Notes under the pieces: generated by a model
What the model was told of the DNA's origin: nothing
The model's database searches: none
The model's input: only the letters and a program-made list of their open reading frames with translations
From: Treponema vincentii
GTDB taxonomy: Bacteria > Spirochaetota > Spirochaetia > Treponematales > Treponemataceae
Reading direction: 5' to 3'
Assembly (NCBI RefSeq): GCF_010365865.1
Contig: NZ_CP048020.1
Location: forward strand, 1,612,001-1,676,000
DNA length: 64,000 nt
Position numbers and translations under genes: made by a program
Part shown: one piece after another, positions 34,626 through 44,219 of the stretch
How positions within the stretch are numbered: position 1 is the first letter of the stretch
Layout of the letters: every line of letters begins with the position of its first letter

Positions 34626-35099
34626 ATGGCGATTACTGACGCGCAGTTTCAATTGGTTACCTTTCAGCTCGGTGAAGAGCTTTACGGTGTCGATATAATG
34701 GATGTAAAAGAGATAGTAAAGGTTCAAGAAGTCCGACAGATTCCGAATGCACCGTATTACGTCGAAGGTTTTTTCCATTTGAGAAATGAAATTATACCGA
34801 TTATCAGTTTGCATAAACGGTTCCATCTTAAAAAGGCGGATTTGGACGGTGACGATGAATATTTGGGAGGGTTTATCATCCTTAAAATCGGAAAATATAA
34901 AATCGGTATTGTGATTGACCGCATCGCACGTGTCGTTATGGTACGGCAAGAAGATGTTCAGCCGCCGCCCCAGATGATTACCGGTATCGGCACCGAATAT
35001 ATCAATGGGGTTATCCGCCAAGACTCCGGCTATCTTATCCTATTGGATATCCGCAGATTGTTTAATCCGAAAGAATTACAAAAACTTACCACCTTCTAG
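34626..35099 (+). CDS. cheW: CheW-like chemotaxis adaptor
   Basis: A 157-residue protein made of one CheW domain (FQLGEELYGVDIMDVKEIVKVQ, PNAPYYVEGFFHLRNEIIPII, IVIDRIARVV). CheW couples chemoreceptors to CheA in motile spirochaetes. The gene order cheW, DegT-like gene, nadK, recN follows a treponemal pattern I recall. Start is supported by GCGGAGGA upstream. Confidence 0.92.
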   Translation: MAITDAQFQLVTFQLGEELYGVDIMDVKEIVKVQEVRQIPNAPYYVEGFFHLRNEIIPIISLHKRFHLKKADLDGDDEYLGGFIILKIGKYKIGIVIDRIARVVMVRQEDVQPPPQMITGIGTEYINGVIRQDSGYLILLDIRRLFNPKELQKLTTF

Positions 35100-35100
35100 C

Positions 35101-36124
35101 ATGCCGATACCTGTTTATAGCTCTACCATCCGCCGCTCGGAAATGGATGCCGTACTCACTTGCATGGTTGAAGAAAAAATCGGCCCGGGCGAGATGAATC
35201 AAAAAACTCATTAAGTTGGTACGCGAACTCTATGGGGCGGAAGGTGCTCTTGCTTTACGCAGCCCGGCGATGGCATTAGTTTATACGCTGAAGATGTTCG
35301 ACCTTCCTGAAAAGGCGGGTATTTTATTGTCAGCACTCGCCCCTTCGTGGCAATATATCGAAGTAGTACGAAACGGATTTACACCGATTGTCTTGGATGT
35401 CGATCCGTTGACCGGCTTGGTTACGCTCGAGGTGGTTGAAGAAGGAATTAAACAAGGCGGTAGAGTGCTGGTACTACACGAAACGCTCGGCAACGTCCCC
35501 GATATGGAAGCGTTTACAGCTCTTTCAATTCCGATTATCGAAGATATTTCCCAAAGCGCCGGAGCCCTGTACAGAGAAAAACGGGCAGGAACCTTCGGTT
35601 CGTTTGCGATACTGGGACTCGAAGAACGCGACATTTTAACGGGCGGCGGCGGCGGTATCTTGATTGCTACAGAGCGGCGCAATGCCTCCGTACTAAAAAA
35701 TATGGCAGAAACTATTCCGATAACCGATTTTTTGCCTGACATTAATGCATCGCTTGCCTTTGTGCAGCTTAAAAATATGGAAAAAAATCTCCAGCTTCGC
35801 GATGAAATGCGGGAGCTGTATCTCCGTGCGCTTTTGCAGACAAGGCATAAGCCGCTCGTATTTTCCGAAGCGGTAAAAAATCCTGTTTATTCCTTTCCGG
35901 TGATACTTGAAAGCGGCTTTAAGGATGTAAAACAATACGTTAACCGCAAAGATATTGAGATAGAGCTCGCCTTTACCAATTCTATTGCGGACTTTTTAAA
36001 AGAAGAAAATACATGTATCAATGCGGCGTCACTTCTGCTTCGGACGGTACTCTTTCCGCTCTATCCCCGGCTCGGCCTCAATAATGCAGCGAAGATTGCA
36101 AAGGTATTGGGAACACTGCCGTAA
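35101..36124 (+). pseudogene. DegT/DnrJ-family aminotransferase-like gene with one frameshift
   Basis: A start at 35101 directly follows cheW and begins MPIPVYSSTIRRSEMDAVL, a typical DegT N-terminus. The frame breaks in the A6 run at 35201-35206; removing one A restores NQKLIKLVRELYGAEGALAL and joins the C-terminal 302 codons. The PLP-dependent fold is recognisable (APSWQYIEVVRNGFTPIVLDVDP, IIEDISQSAGALY). In the usual lysine-containing stretch before TGxGG I read EERDILTGGGGG, with no lysine in the expected place. A catalytic role is therefore doubtful even if the frame is intact. Confidence 0.75.
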
Positions 36125-36133
36125 CGGACACGT

Positions 36134-36985
36134 ATGCAAAAGAATGCCATTATCATCCTAACAACCTATAAGCCGCACGTAGCGGAGATGTCCAAGGAGC
36201 TTCTTTGCTTTTTGCAAGAAAACCGGATTCAAGCGGATATCTATGAATATGACGGCTTACCACCGGCAAAACCGATACGGAAGCGGTATGATTTTGCCGT
36301 CAGCCTTGGGGGGGACGGTACGGTGCTGTTTGCAGCGCGGTACTGTGCACCGAAAAAAATACCGGTATTTCCCATTAACCTCGGTGAATTCGGCTTTATT
36401 GCGGGCGTTGAACCGGCACATTGGAAGCAAGCGCTCGGAGAATACCTCGCAGGGAATGCGGAACACCACGAGCGGCTGATGCTTTCTACCGCCGTGTATC
36501 GTAACGGCGAATGCGTCGGCTCCTTCGATGCGCTCAACGATGTGGTTGTTTCAGGCGGCGGTATTGCAAAGCTGATAAACCTCGCACTTTCCTTTAACGG
36601 TATCTCTTTCGGCGTATATCGGGCGGACGGCGTTATCGTGTCGAGCCCGACCGGTTCTACCGCATATTCGGCAGCCTCCGGCGGCCCTATTATGGATCCG
36701 ACGGTTGCGGCCTTTGTTCTTACCCCCATCTCGGCATTTTCCCTGTCAAACCGGCCGGTCGTGTTACCTGCTTCCGGTACGATGCGTATTGAGGTTTTGC
36801 ATAATCGTCAAAAAGATGTTATTGTATCTATAGACGGACAGGAGTTGTTTCCGCTCTGCGAAGGCGACAAAATTGAAATTAAGATGTCGCGCCACCGATT
36901 AAAACTCATCGGGTGCTCACCGGAAGCGTTTTACACGGCGCTCCGGTCAAAATTAGCGTGGTCGGGAAGTCCGTTGCAGGAATAA
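36134..36985 (+). CDS. nadK: NAD kinase
   Basis: Phosphorylates NAD to NADP. The 283-residue protein has the GGDGT motif (LGGDGTVLFAARYC), an NDVVVS motif with the following SGGGIAKL, and the SSPTGSTAYSAASGGPIM stretch. It lies ten bases after the DegT-like gene and just before recN, so the genes are probably one operon. Confidence 0.95.
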   Translation: MQKNAIIILTTYKPHVAEMSKELLCFLQENRIQADIYEYDGLPPAKPIRKRYDFAVSLGGDGTVLFAARYCAPKKIPVFPINLGEFGFIAGVEPAHWKQALGEYLAGNAEHHERLMLSTAVYRNGECVGSFDALNDVVVSGGGIAKLINLALSFNGISFGVYRADGVIVSSPTGSTAYSAASGGPIMDPTVAAFVLTPISAFSLSNRPVVLPASGTMRIEVLHNRQKDVIVSIDGQELFPLCEGDKIEIKMSRHRLKLIGCSPEAFYTALRSKLAWSGSPLQE

Positions 36986-37006
36986 CACTGCGGCGCGGAG
37001 GTTGAT

Positions 37007-38698
37007 ATGCTCGAAACCATTTCGGTAAAAAATATTGCGCTTATCGACGAGCTTTCTCTCGATTTTAACGCTCATTTGAATGTGCTGTCGGGAGAAACCG
37101 GCGCAGGAAAATCAATTTTGATCGGAGCGCTCAGCTTTTTACTCGGCGGGAAGGTTACCGCGGATATTATCCGCACGGGCGCTGCCGAAGCGGCGGTGTC
37201 CGGTACATTCTACCTTGCGAATACCCATCCCGAAGCCGCCGCATGGCTTGACGAGCGCGGCATAGAACCGGAAAACAATCGGATATTGTTGCGACGCACA
37301 CTGAAAGAAAACGGCCGCGGCGGTATTTGGATTCAAGACACGCAAGTATCCCGTGCCGAACTTGAAGAATTCACCTCCTTTTTAGTTGATATCCACGGTC
37401 AGCATGACCATCAATCTCTTTTTAAAACAGCGGAACACCGCCGGTTTTTGGATTCCTACGCAGGCATCCTTGATGAGGTACGGGCATTCAGCCTTCTTTA
37501 TACCCGCCTCGCCGAAATAAAAGCAAAGCTGGAAACGATCGGCCATTCCGAAAAAGAGCGTACCGAACGGGCAGACTATCTTGCATTCGTCATCGATGAA
37601 ATCGACAATGCACGGTTACAACCGGACGAGGACGAGGTGCTTGAGGCGGAAGAAACAAAGCTCTGCCAGTACGAAAAACTGTATGAGCAGGTTGAGACGC
37701 TGCAAAACCTCTGTACGCAGGAACAGGGCATCGTACCGCAGCTTAAAAAACTACAGCATATCTCTGACAGCGTTACCGCTATCGACCCCGCCGTTCAGGA
37801 ATATGCCGAGCGGATAGAAAACGCCTACTACGAAATGCAGGATATCGGCGAATTTTTCAGCTCGTATCTTTCAAAACTCGTATTTGATCCCGACCGGTTG
37901 GAACAGGTGCAAGAGCGGCTTTCCCTTATCAATAAGCTCAAAAAAAAATACGGTGCAACCATCAAGGATATCCTCGCCTATCGGGAATCCGCACACACGG
38001 AGCTGGACTCTCTCGGCGAAAGCGAGCAGGATAAAACCGCTCTGGAGAAGGAAGTCCCCGCGCTTGAAGCAAAACTGTTTGCAGCCGGTACCGCCCTGTC
38101 GCAAAAGCGGAAAACCGCCGCAGCGGATCTTCAACAGAACATTCAAACTACCCTCACCCGCCTCGGTATGCCCAAGGTAATATTTACCGTGCAGGTTACG
38201 GCAGCCGAACCGAATGGAAATAAGCAGACTGCCGGTCTCTACGGGTTCGATTCGGTGGAATTTTTAATCAGCACCAATCCGGGAGAGCCGGTCAAACCGC
38301 TCAACAAAATAGCGTCGGGTGGTGAACTCTCGCGTGTCATGCTGGCACTGAAAACCGTCCTCACCGCAGCCGATGAAGCGGATACCCTTGTATTCGACGA
38401 AATAGATACCGGTATCGGCGGAGAGGTTGCCCGCACCGTTGCGGAACATCTGAAAAGATTGTCCGACAATAAACAGATATTATGCATTACACACCTTGCG
38501 GTTATTGCCGCCGCTGCCGATACTCATATTAAGATACTGAAAATACAATCCGAACATACAAGCCGCACATCGGCGCAGCAAATAGACGGAGAAGCCCGTA
38601 TTGAAGAAATTGCACGGATGCTCGCAGGCGATGAGGTGAGTGCCGCTTCACGTATTCATGCAAAAGAGCTATTATCAAGGCAAGGAAGCATAGGATAA
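37007..38698 (+). CDS. recN: DNA repair protein RecN
   Basis: SMC-like protein that acts early in double-strand break repair. The 563-residue protein has Walker A SGETGAGKSIL, a long central coiled-coil region, the ABC-like signature ASGGELSRVMLALK and Walker B LVFDEIDTGIGGEVA. Length is typical. It is followed after six bases by a spirochaete-type hypothetical gene. Confidence 0.95.
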   Translation: MLETISVKNIALIDELSLDFNAHLNVLSGETGAGKSILIGALSFLLGGKVTADIIRTGAAEAAVSGTFYLANTHPEAAAWLDERGIEPENNRILLRRTLKENGRGGIWIQDTQVSRAELEEFTSFLVDIHGQHDHQSLFKTAEHRRFLDSYAGILDEVRAFSLLYTRLAEIKAKLETIGHSEKERTERADYLAFVIDEIDNARLQPDEDEVLEAEETKLCQYEKLYEQVETLQNLCTQEQGIVPQLKKLQHISDSVTAIDPAVQEYAERIENAYYEMQDIGEFFSSYLSKLVFDPDRLEQVQERLSLINKLKKKYGATIKDILAYRESAHTELDSLGESEQDKTALEKEVPALEAKLFAAGTALSQKRKTAAADLQQNIQTTLTRLGMPKVIFTVQVTAAEPNGNKQTAGLYGFDSVEFLISTNPGEPVKPLNKIASGGELSRVMLALKTVLTAADEADTLVFDEIDTGIGGEVARTVAEHLKRLSDNKQILCITHLAVIAAAADTHIKILKIQSEHTSRTSAQQIDGEARIEEIARMLAGDEVSAASRIHAKELLSRQGSIG

Positions 38699-38704
38699 CA
38701 CGAT

Positions 38705-39505
38705 ATGGATAGTCCACAGCAAGGTACCAATATATACGAAGAACAACTCCGTTACTATCAAGAGGAAATTAATCAAATACTCAAACAGGAAAAAGCGATG
38801 ACCGAGCTTACCGCAAGAGACCCTGAAGGCAGTATGTATAAAAAAATCATGCTTGTCGACGAGTTGATATATATGGTAACGCTCTATTTAGCACAATATC
38901 AAATAGCAGTTTCTTTTTTAGGTAAAAAAAATGAAACGCTGCTCAACGAAGCGCGAAAGGCCATATATAAGGTCATTATCAATCTTGAAGAAATTGTTTC
39001 AAACTTTATCGACGCTCCTTTTTCCGACTATGAAGAAAAAGTACGCAAGATTGAACACGTACCCCAAAAACAGCGGTTTTATTTAATCAGAAAATTAGGC
39101 TTGGTGATAGATCTCGTCATTCGAGCATACAGCGATAATACCAAATGGAAGTGGTCGTTTGTAGAACTCCAAGGACGATACGCAACAGTTGCTAAAAATA
39201 TCCTCGATTTAAAGGATACTGCAGAAACAGGCTTTGATCCCCGTTCTCCCGACTACGAAAGTACGATGTTCCACCTTAAACTGGTAAAAAAACTATTACT
39301 GCAAGCAGCCGATCAATACCGTGCACGCTACGAAACGGCGACTTCCAGTATAGAAGATTTCAGGCTTGCCATTCAGTATTTGGAAGCTGCACGGCGTATG
39401 CATATTTTGCTGAACGAACGAAGCGCAGCAGAAGAAGTAAAACGGCAAATTGGAATATGGTCAGATAAGATGGAAAAAGATTTACAGAAACGGAAAAAAG
39501 CATAG
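38705..39505 (+). CDS. Spirochaete-type hypothetical helical protein
   Basis: I do not recognise a domain in this 266-residue protein. It is almost entirely predicted helical and charged, with no signal peptide or membrane segment. It starts six bases after recN, so it is probably in the same operon. A treponemal homologue at this position is my recollection of the gene order, not a search result. Confidence 0.75.
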   Translation: MDSPQQGTNIYEEQLRYYQEEINQILKQEKAMTELTARDPEGSMYKKIMLVDELIYMVTLYLAQYQIAVSFLGKKNETLLNEARKAIYKVIINLEEIVSNFIDAPFSDYEEKVRKIEHVPQKQRFYLIRKLGLVIDLVIRAYSDNTKWKWSFVELQGRYATVAKNILDLKDTAETGFDPRSPDYESTMFHLKLVKKLLLQAADQYRARYETATSSIEDFRLAIQYLEAARRMHILLNERSAAEEVKRQIGIWSDKMEKDLQKRKKA

Positions 39506-39571
39506 GGCATCTTGAAAAAATTTGCCGGATTTTCGGAGGCTCCCTATAACGCAGGCGAAAGAGGAATAACA

Positions 39572-40765
39572 ATGTTCACGAAAGAAATAGTATTCAAACT
39601 CTTTGAAGCATTTTCCATTCAGCGGTGGAATGATTTAGTCCGCCCCTTCGATATTGTCGAAATGGACAAGACGGCGGAAAAAATGTTCCTCAGTTTTATC
39701 ATCGGTAAATATGAAGAAAAGAATGGAAACACGGTCAATTGGCTTACCATCATTAACCATTCGTTCTTTGAGCTGCTGCGCCGCATCGCACTCTGCGATA
39801 TGAAATCTCCGGTGCAGCGCATTATCCGCTCGGAATATCCCGAAGAATATAAAAAACTGAATCGCTGGGTACTTGATAAATACAAGACAATTATCACCGA
39901 TCCGCTTTTTCTTGATGAGTTTGCATCCTACCTTTTTGACCCGGCTGACCCTACGGATATAAGTTTTCGAGTGCTGCGCGCGGCACATAAATATTCGGCA
40001 ATGCGTGAGCTCGATATGATCCGCATGGTGAACGAACCTTTCCGGCTGACTGAAATCGACAAATGCTTAGAGGCAGATATCGCCGATTTTATGGACTTAA
40101 CAGGTTTGCAGCTTTTGCTGACACGACAGCAACCGTATTATTTTATTACGGAGATCGAAAAGCTACGGTTCCAAACCCGCTGGAACCAAACGCCGCGGGT
40201 ACCGGCGACGACAGTACTCGGGCATTCGTACTTTGTTGCCGCGCTGGTTTTCTTAATGAGCCGCACGCTCGAGCTGGCGCCGCACCGGCTTGCGATGAAC
40301 TTTTTTGCAGCGCTGTTCCACGACTTACCGGAAGCGGTTACCCGCGATATTATTTCCCCGGTAAAGCAGGCAACCGATCGGCTACCCGAAGTGGTTAAGC
40401 ATATCGAAGATGAAATTGTCGCGAAGGAATTGCTCCCGTTGATGGACGACTTTTACCGCGAAGAGGTACTGTACTTTATTCAAGATGAATTTGAAAACCG
40501 GATTAAACTGGACGGAGAAACCCGCTGCATAACAAGCGAAGAGCTAAATACAACATACGCGGCGCCTGAGTTCTGCGGGATTGACGGTAAACTGATCCGT
40601 GCGGCAGACCACATCGCAGCCTTTGTAGAAGCCGACAGTTCCATCAACTTCGGCATCCGCTCCGAACAGCTGGAAGAAGGCAGGGCAAATATCCTGCACC
40701 ACTACGGAAAAAATACCGTCATCAACGGCTTTTCCCTAGAAAGCTTTTTCGAATCGTACCGTTAA
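39572..40765 (+). CDS. HD-domain phosphohydrolase (YfbR/HDOD-like)
   Basis: A protein of about 397 residues. The C-terminal half carries an HD signature: GHSYFVAALVFLM (metal-binding His), then FHDLPEAVTRDI (His-Asp pair) and later ADHIAAFVE (Asp). The N-terminal half (about 1-180) is helical without assignment. HD proteins of this type remove phosphates from nucleotides or act on signalling nucleotides. Start 39572 is chosen because GAGGAA lies just upstream; a start at 39512 would read through it. Confidence 0.85.
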   Translation: MFTKEIVFKLFEAFSIQRWNDLVRPFDIVEMDKTAEKMFLSFIIGKYEEKNGNTVNWLTIINHSFFELLRRIALCDMKSPVQRIIRSEYPEEYKKLNRWVLDKYKTIITDPLFLDEFASYLFDPADPTDISFRVLRAAHKYSAMRELDMIRMVNEPFRLTEIDKCLEADIADFMDLTGLQLLLTRQQPYYFITEIEKLRFQTRWNQTPRVPATTVLGHSYFVAALVFLMSRTLELAPHRLAMNFFAALFHDLPEAVTRDIISPVKQATDRLPEVVKHIEDEIVAKELLPLMDDFYREEVLYFIQDEFENRIKLDGETRCITSEELNTTYAAPEFCGIDGKLIRAADHIAAFVEADSSINFGIRSEQLEEGRANILHHYGKNTVINGFSLESFFESYR

Positions 40766-40794
40766 AAAGCGTGTACATAACATAAGAGGTGTGT

Positions 40795-40945
40795 AACAGG
40801 GCAACCGCACCGAAAATAATTAAAACGGTTGTCTTCCTTCTGTGCGAAATTTTGCACAAAATTTCGCACCGTTTATTTTAAGGAGAAGGGTAATCGATCC
40901 AGACAGATAAATCAAAATCGCAGAATAACTGAGGTCGTGAGACCA
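40795..40945. repeat. Structured repeat, family II, copy 3 (reverse)
   Basis: Read on the minus strand, this piece has the order of copies 1 and 2: a GACCATTTGA-complement core, the CTTCT-to-TTTTAAGGAGAAG linker equivalent, the hairpin GTGCGAAATTTT/AAAATTTCGCAC (40841-40868) and the CAACCG/CGGTTGCC ending. The hairpin pairs perfectly although its sequence differs from copy 1. The core is shorter and more worn here. Confidence 0.65.
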
Positions 40946-40956
40946 TTTGAACCATC

Positions 40957-41315
40957 TTCAACTGTTGTACATCCATGTACAACAGTTGAAGGCGAGTTTT
41001 ATGCGTGCACAAAACATCGCTGCTGCATGGAACCACCGCCATCCGTGGCGGTTCTGCAGTGTAAGCCTTTTGAAAATAGATGGTGTAGATACCTCATCAA
41101 CAAATGTACATCCGTATACATTTGTTGATGGCGAGTTTTTGCAATGCAAAAACATCGCTGCTGCACGGAACCACGGACATCCTGTCCGCTCTGATACGTT
41201 GATGATTTTCAGAAGCGGCACGGATGCCGCTAGCTTAAACAGAAGCGATGTTTCGGCTCTGACCGAAACTCGCCGTCAAAAGCGTACACGGAAGTACGCT
41301 TTTGGCAGTGCGACG
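40957..41315. repeat. Structured hairpin repeat, family I: three units
   Basis: Two inverted units and one forward unit. A 16-bp perfect stem (40957-40972/40975-40990) is followed by a GAGTTTTATGCGTGCACAAAAC hairpin, a CATCGCTGCTGCATGGAACCAC linker and an ACCGCCA/TGGCGGT stem. A second unit repeats this (stem around 41096-41127). The third unit, in forward orientation from 41213, ends in a GCGTACACGGAAGTACGC hairpin. Linkers equal those at 9321-9538 and 50930-51258, and stems differ but stay paired. Confidence 0.85.
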
Positions 41316-41376
41316 CAGTAGATGCGCCGTATATTTTCAAAAGTGTCTGGTGCAATTACCCTATGGAGTAGAGAAG

Positions 41377-41943
41377 ATGAATATTGTAGAAATCCCGTTA
41401 CCGCTGTTGCGGAATGAACTTTCGGCTGTGTCTTTTTTATCCTGCATATCCGAAGAAGAGCTCGGAGCGCTCGCGCAGTTTTCTCAGCTTTGCGCATTTG
41501 ACGAAGGTGAGGTGCTGATTGCGGAAGGTACGATAAACGCCGATTTGTATATTTTGATGAGCGGTTCCCTTGATGTGATAAAACAAGGAAAATGGAATAA
41601 ACAGGTACATGTCGCAACATTGAAAGATCACGCTTCGGTCGGCGAGTCGGCACTTCTGGAGGATGAACTCAGTACCGCAACGGTACGCGCTGCCGAAGAC
41701 ACGATTGTGTTGATCCTTTCTCGCAGTCAGTTCAAAAAATATATTAACGCCTATCCCAAGGCAGGATTGGTGATGATGACCTATATCGTCTTCAGTCTGT
41801 TACAAAAGCTGCGCAGCGCAAGCGAAGAGCTCGCCGACGAACGCAGTATGGTATTTGCACAGGAATACTTAACCGCGATGGTCGATATGTTTCAAGAGGA
41901 TGGAAAAGACGGAAGCTCCGACTCAAATGATGAACCGCGATAA
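41377..41943 (+). CDS. Cyclic nucleotide-binding (CRP-like) domain protein
   Basis: A 188-residue protein with a cNMP-binding beta-roll: FSQLCAFDEGEVLIAEGTINADLYILMSGSLDVI, then a VGESALLEDELSTATVRA stretch with the phosphate-binding cassette. The C-terminal part is helical with no clear helix-turn-helix, so it may be a sensor rather than a transcription factor. Start 41377 has GGAG upstream; the longer frame enters repeat DNA. Its 3' end overlaps the convergent LuxC-like gene by 21 bases. Confidence 0.85.
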   Translation: MNIVEIPLPLLRNELSAVSFLSCISEEELGALAQFSQLCAFDEGEVLIAEGTINADLYILMSGSLDVIKQGKWNKQVHVATLKDHASVGESALLEDELSTATVRAAEDTIVLILSRSQFKKYINAYPKAGLVMMTYIVFSLLQKLRSASEELADERSMVFAQEYLTAMVDMFQEDGKDGSSDSNDEPR

Positions 41944-43140
41944 TTCAGCGATTAGATCTTTACCGTCCCAAATCGTGTCCATCTCCATCGCCTGCCCCAA
42001 TGCGGAGATTCGGTCGATACCTGCCGAACGTCGCTGCGCAAAAAACCGAGCGAGTTCTTCCCGCCGGTAGCCTTCCGCACAGAGCGTTTGCACCTTGAAC
42101 GAGAGCAGCGGCAACAGTTCCTCTTTATTGCGGATTTCGGTTTCAAAGAAAAAGCCGAATGTTCCCCGCAGCGTCTCCACCGCATTGGCAGGCAGCTTTG
42201 CCAAAGTCGCTACATATAAAAGATTCCCCGCATACTGTTTGACGGATATTTCCTCAGGTAAGGTCATCGCCGCAAGACACAGCTGCTCGTATTTCCGCGC
42301 CGCTTGATAGGCGCCGAACCGATACGCCGCTTGGGCTTCCGCCGCAACTTTTTCCCACCAGCGGAGACGCACTGTAGAATCATCTCCGTCGTTTTCCCAC
42401 ACAACAAGGTGCGGGGCGGAACAGGCATTTTGATCCATCAAATATGTATCGTTGTAAAACCGGTGCGCCCATACGGCGAGCGTTTCTTCATCCGCTTGGG
42501 AAAATGCCGCTTGACTGAACAGCGCAAACGACCAGCGGTCGGGGAATACCAGTTCAACCGCATGAGGCGGCATCGGCAGCGCACGTATGCGGCGTATCGT
42601 TTCGTCCCCGCCCCACACTACCCGCGCATCGCACTCGGCCATATACGCAGCGGTTACCGCATCATCCCGACCGTAGCTGATAAACGATGTCCGCCGTTTT
42701 ATAGCTTCAAACTCAGGGCGATCCAGCATCCGGCCGATGCAGGCGCAGAGCAATGTGCTGATTTCGCCGCCCCGCTCCGACAGCCGTACGATGTTTGCGT
42801 TCCCTGCAAGCAGCCCGATTGTATATGAATAGGCAAACATCGTCGGTACGTTTGAAGGCGCAATGTGGAATGCCAGCCCCCGACCGAGACGCGGAAAAGG
42901 CGAAGCATGGCGTTTAGCCAAGGCTTCAAGATGCGCCCTGCGGCACCAGAAGCCGAATGCAGCAATCTCCGGTATGGAATGCAATTCCGATGCGCCGATT
43001 TCAGCCGACACCGCAGCAAGGAACTCCATTGTCTCCGGTGAAAACACGGGATACGGTTCCCTTTCCGGCTGCAAAACACCTGCCAACAATGTTACGGCGC
43101 TTTGCGGCGATATGATAACTTCATCGGTTTTCGTTTGCAT
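41923..43140 (-). CDS. LuxC-type acyl-CoA/acyl-protein reductase
   Basis: A protein of about 405 residues matching the LuxC family: GRGLAFHIAPSNVPTMFAYSYTIGLLAGNANIVRLS and the cysteine-bearing LMDQNACSAPHLVVW stretch expected of the catalytic Cys. LuxC reduces an activated acyl group to the aldehyde with NADPH. I start at 43140 because AAGGA lies eight bases upstream; the ATG at 43149 is too close to it. It follows the LuxE-like gene with overlap. LuxA/LuxB are absent, so light production is not the role. Confidence 0.88.
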   Translation of the reverse strand: MQTKTDEVIISPQSAVTLLAGVLQPEREPYPVFSPETMEFLAAVSAEIGASELHSIPEIAAFGFWCRRAHLEALAKRHASPFPRLGRGLAFHIAPSNVPTMFAYSYTIGLLAGNANIVRLSERGGEISTLLCACIGRMLDRPEFEAIKRRTSFISYGRDDAVTAAYMAECDARVVWGGDETIRRIRALPMPPHAVELVFPDRWSFALFSQAAFSQADEETLAVWAHRFYNDTYLMDQNACSAPHLVVWENDGDDSTVRLRWWEKVAAEAQAAYRFGAYQAARKYEQLCLAAMTLPEEISVKQYAGNLLYVATLAKLPANAVETLRGTFGFFFETEIRNKEELLPLLSFKVQTLCAEGYRREELARFFAQRRSAGIDRISALGQAMEMDTIWDGKDLIAELSRFII

Positions 43141-43145
43141 GGGCA

Positions 43146-44219
43146 TCATCCTTCATACGTGTCGCTGCATCCCCTTATCTCCGCGCGCGGGATACGTCCG
43201 GTAATGGAAAAATACTTACCGAGCCGCCCGCAGGGACAGTCATCCTCTCCCAACAGCACACCGGTATCCTCAGTCAACAGCGAATGCCCCGGGTAAGAGC
43301 CGGGTAGCGGCGAGAGTACCTGTACAATCCCCTGCTCCCCGATGCCGCACACGCTGAAATCCTTTGCCCGCCTGAAAAGCACGTCAGACCAAATGCTTGC
43401 GTGCAGATGCCCCTCAGGGCATTCCATATAAATACAACCGGTCTGTTCCGCCATGCCGTAATAGTTGCTGATACGCGCAATGCCGGTCGCAGCGGTTATC
43501 CGCGCTTTAAACTCTTCCGGAGAAACAGCCTCGTTAATGAGGTTCTTCCAGCCGCCGCCATGTATCAGTATCCCATTCGGAATATCAAGGCGTATCTTTT
43601 TTTCTTCAAGAACACGGATCACGTGTTTATAGATGATAAAGGTGAAACCGAAGGCAAGCACCGGCTCGCTCGCATGTTCGGCAAGAAAATTTTGAACAGC
43701 CGGAATATCCAGCTCCATATTTTCGTCAAGCGCGTAACAGGTACGGGAGGCCAGCAAAGAAAAGCCCAAGATACCGGCTCCCCGTGCCGAAAACATCTTC
43801 CTATCCCGCAGCGTTTTTTTCGTATCAAATACTAAATAGGGAATCCTGTTTTCACCGGCAAAATCGGCAATAATCCGGTACAGCACCTGTTGCTGATTCG
43901 CCGCCGTTTCCGCATCCAAATAAATCTGCGAAACACGCTGACCGGTTGTTCCCGATGAGGTGAGCGTTTTAAACACTGCTTCTTCGGGAACACTCTTGAG
44001 TGGAAGCTCCTTAAAAACCGACACCGGCAGCATCGGTGCCGTCTCCGCCGAAAAAGCAGCATTCTCCGGAATACCTAAGGCTTTTAACAGCCGTCCATAC
44101 GGCTCACAATGGTTACGGTGAAAGGCCGTCCGCTCCGTCAGCAGCTCAGTGTACGCCGCCGCTTTTTCTTGATGCGTCAATGAATACGGTTTCAGCTGTA
44201 TGAATTCATCTATGGTCAT
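43146..44219 (-). CDS. LuxE-type acyl-protein synthetase
   Basis: A 357-residue AMP-forming ligase of the LuxE family, with the ATP-binding loop TLTSSGTTGQRVSQIYLD and the NYYGMAEQTGCIYMEC region. In luminous bacteria it activates a fatty acid for LuxC; here an adjacent ACP may be the acyl carrier. It overlaps the metallo-beta-lactamase gene by 14 bases upstream and the LuxC gene downstream. AAGGA lies 11 bases before the ATG. Confidence 0.88.
   Translation of the reverse strand: MTIDEFIQLKPYSLTHQEKAAAYTELLTERTAFHRNHCEPYGRLLKALGIPENAAFSAETAPMLPVSVFKELPLKSVPEEAVFKTLTSSGTTGQRVSQIYLDAETAANQQQVLYRIIADFAGENRIPYLVFDTKKTLRDRKMFSARGAGILGFSLLASRTCYALDENMELDIPAVQNFLAEHASEPVLAFGFTFIIYKHVIRVLEEKKIRLDIPNGILIHGGGWKNLINEAVSPEEFKARITAATGIARISNYYGMAEQTGCIYMECPEGHLHASIWSDVLFRRAKDFSVCGIGEQGIVQVLSPLPGSYPGHSLLTEDTGVLLGEDDCPCGRLGKYFSITGRIPRAEIRGCSDTYEG

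Larger units (their letters stand above)
40766..41376. other. Gene-free repeat region upstream of cNMP-binding gene
   Basis: These 611 bases are built from the reverse copy of family II (40795-40945) and three family I units (40957-41315). The apparent ORFs in the region are repeat-derived. No gene is seen. Confidence 0.75.

Noticed and set aside
40829-41321. ORFs on both strands in the repeat region
   Set aside because: They coincide with hairpin units and match nothing recognisable. The real gene start nearby is 41377, with a good ribosome-binding site.
41923-44219. Bioluminescence operon
   Set aside because: LuxC and LuxE relatives are present, but no LuxA or LuxB sequence is seen and the ACP/MBL/flippase partners point to another product.
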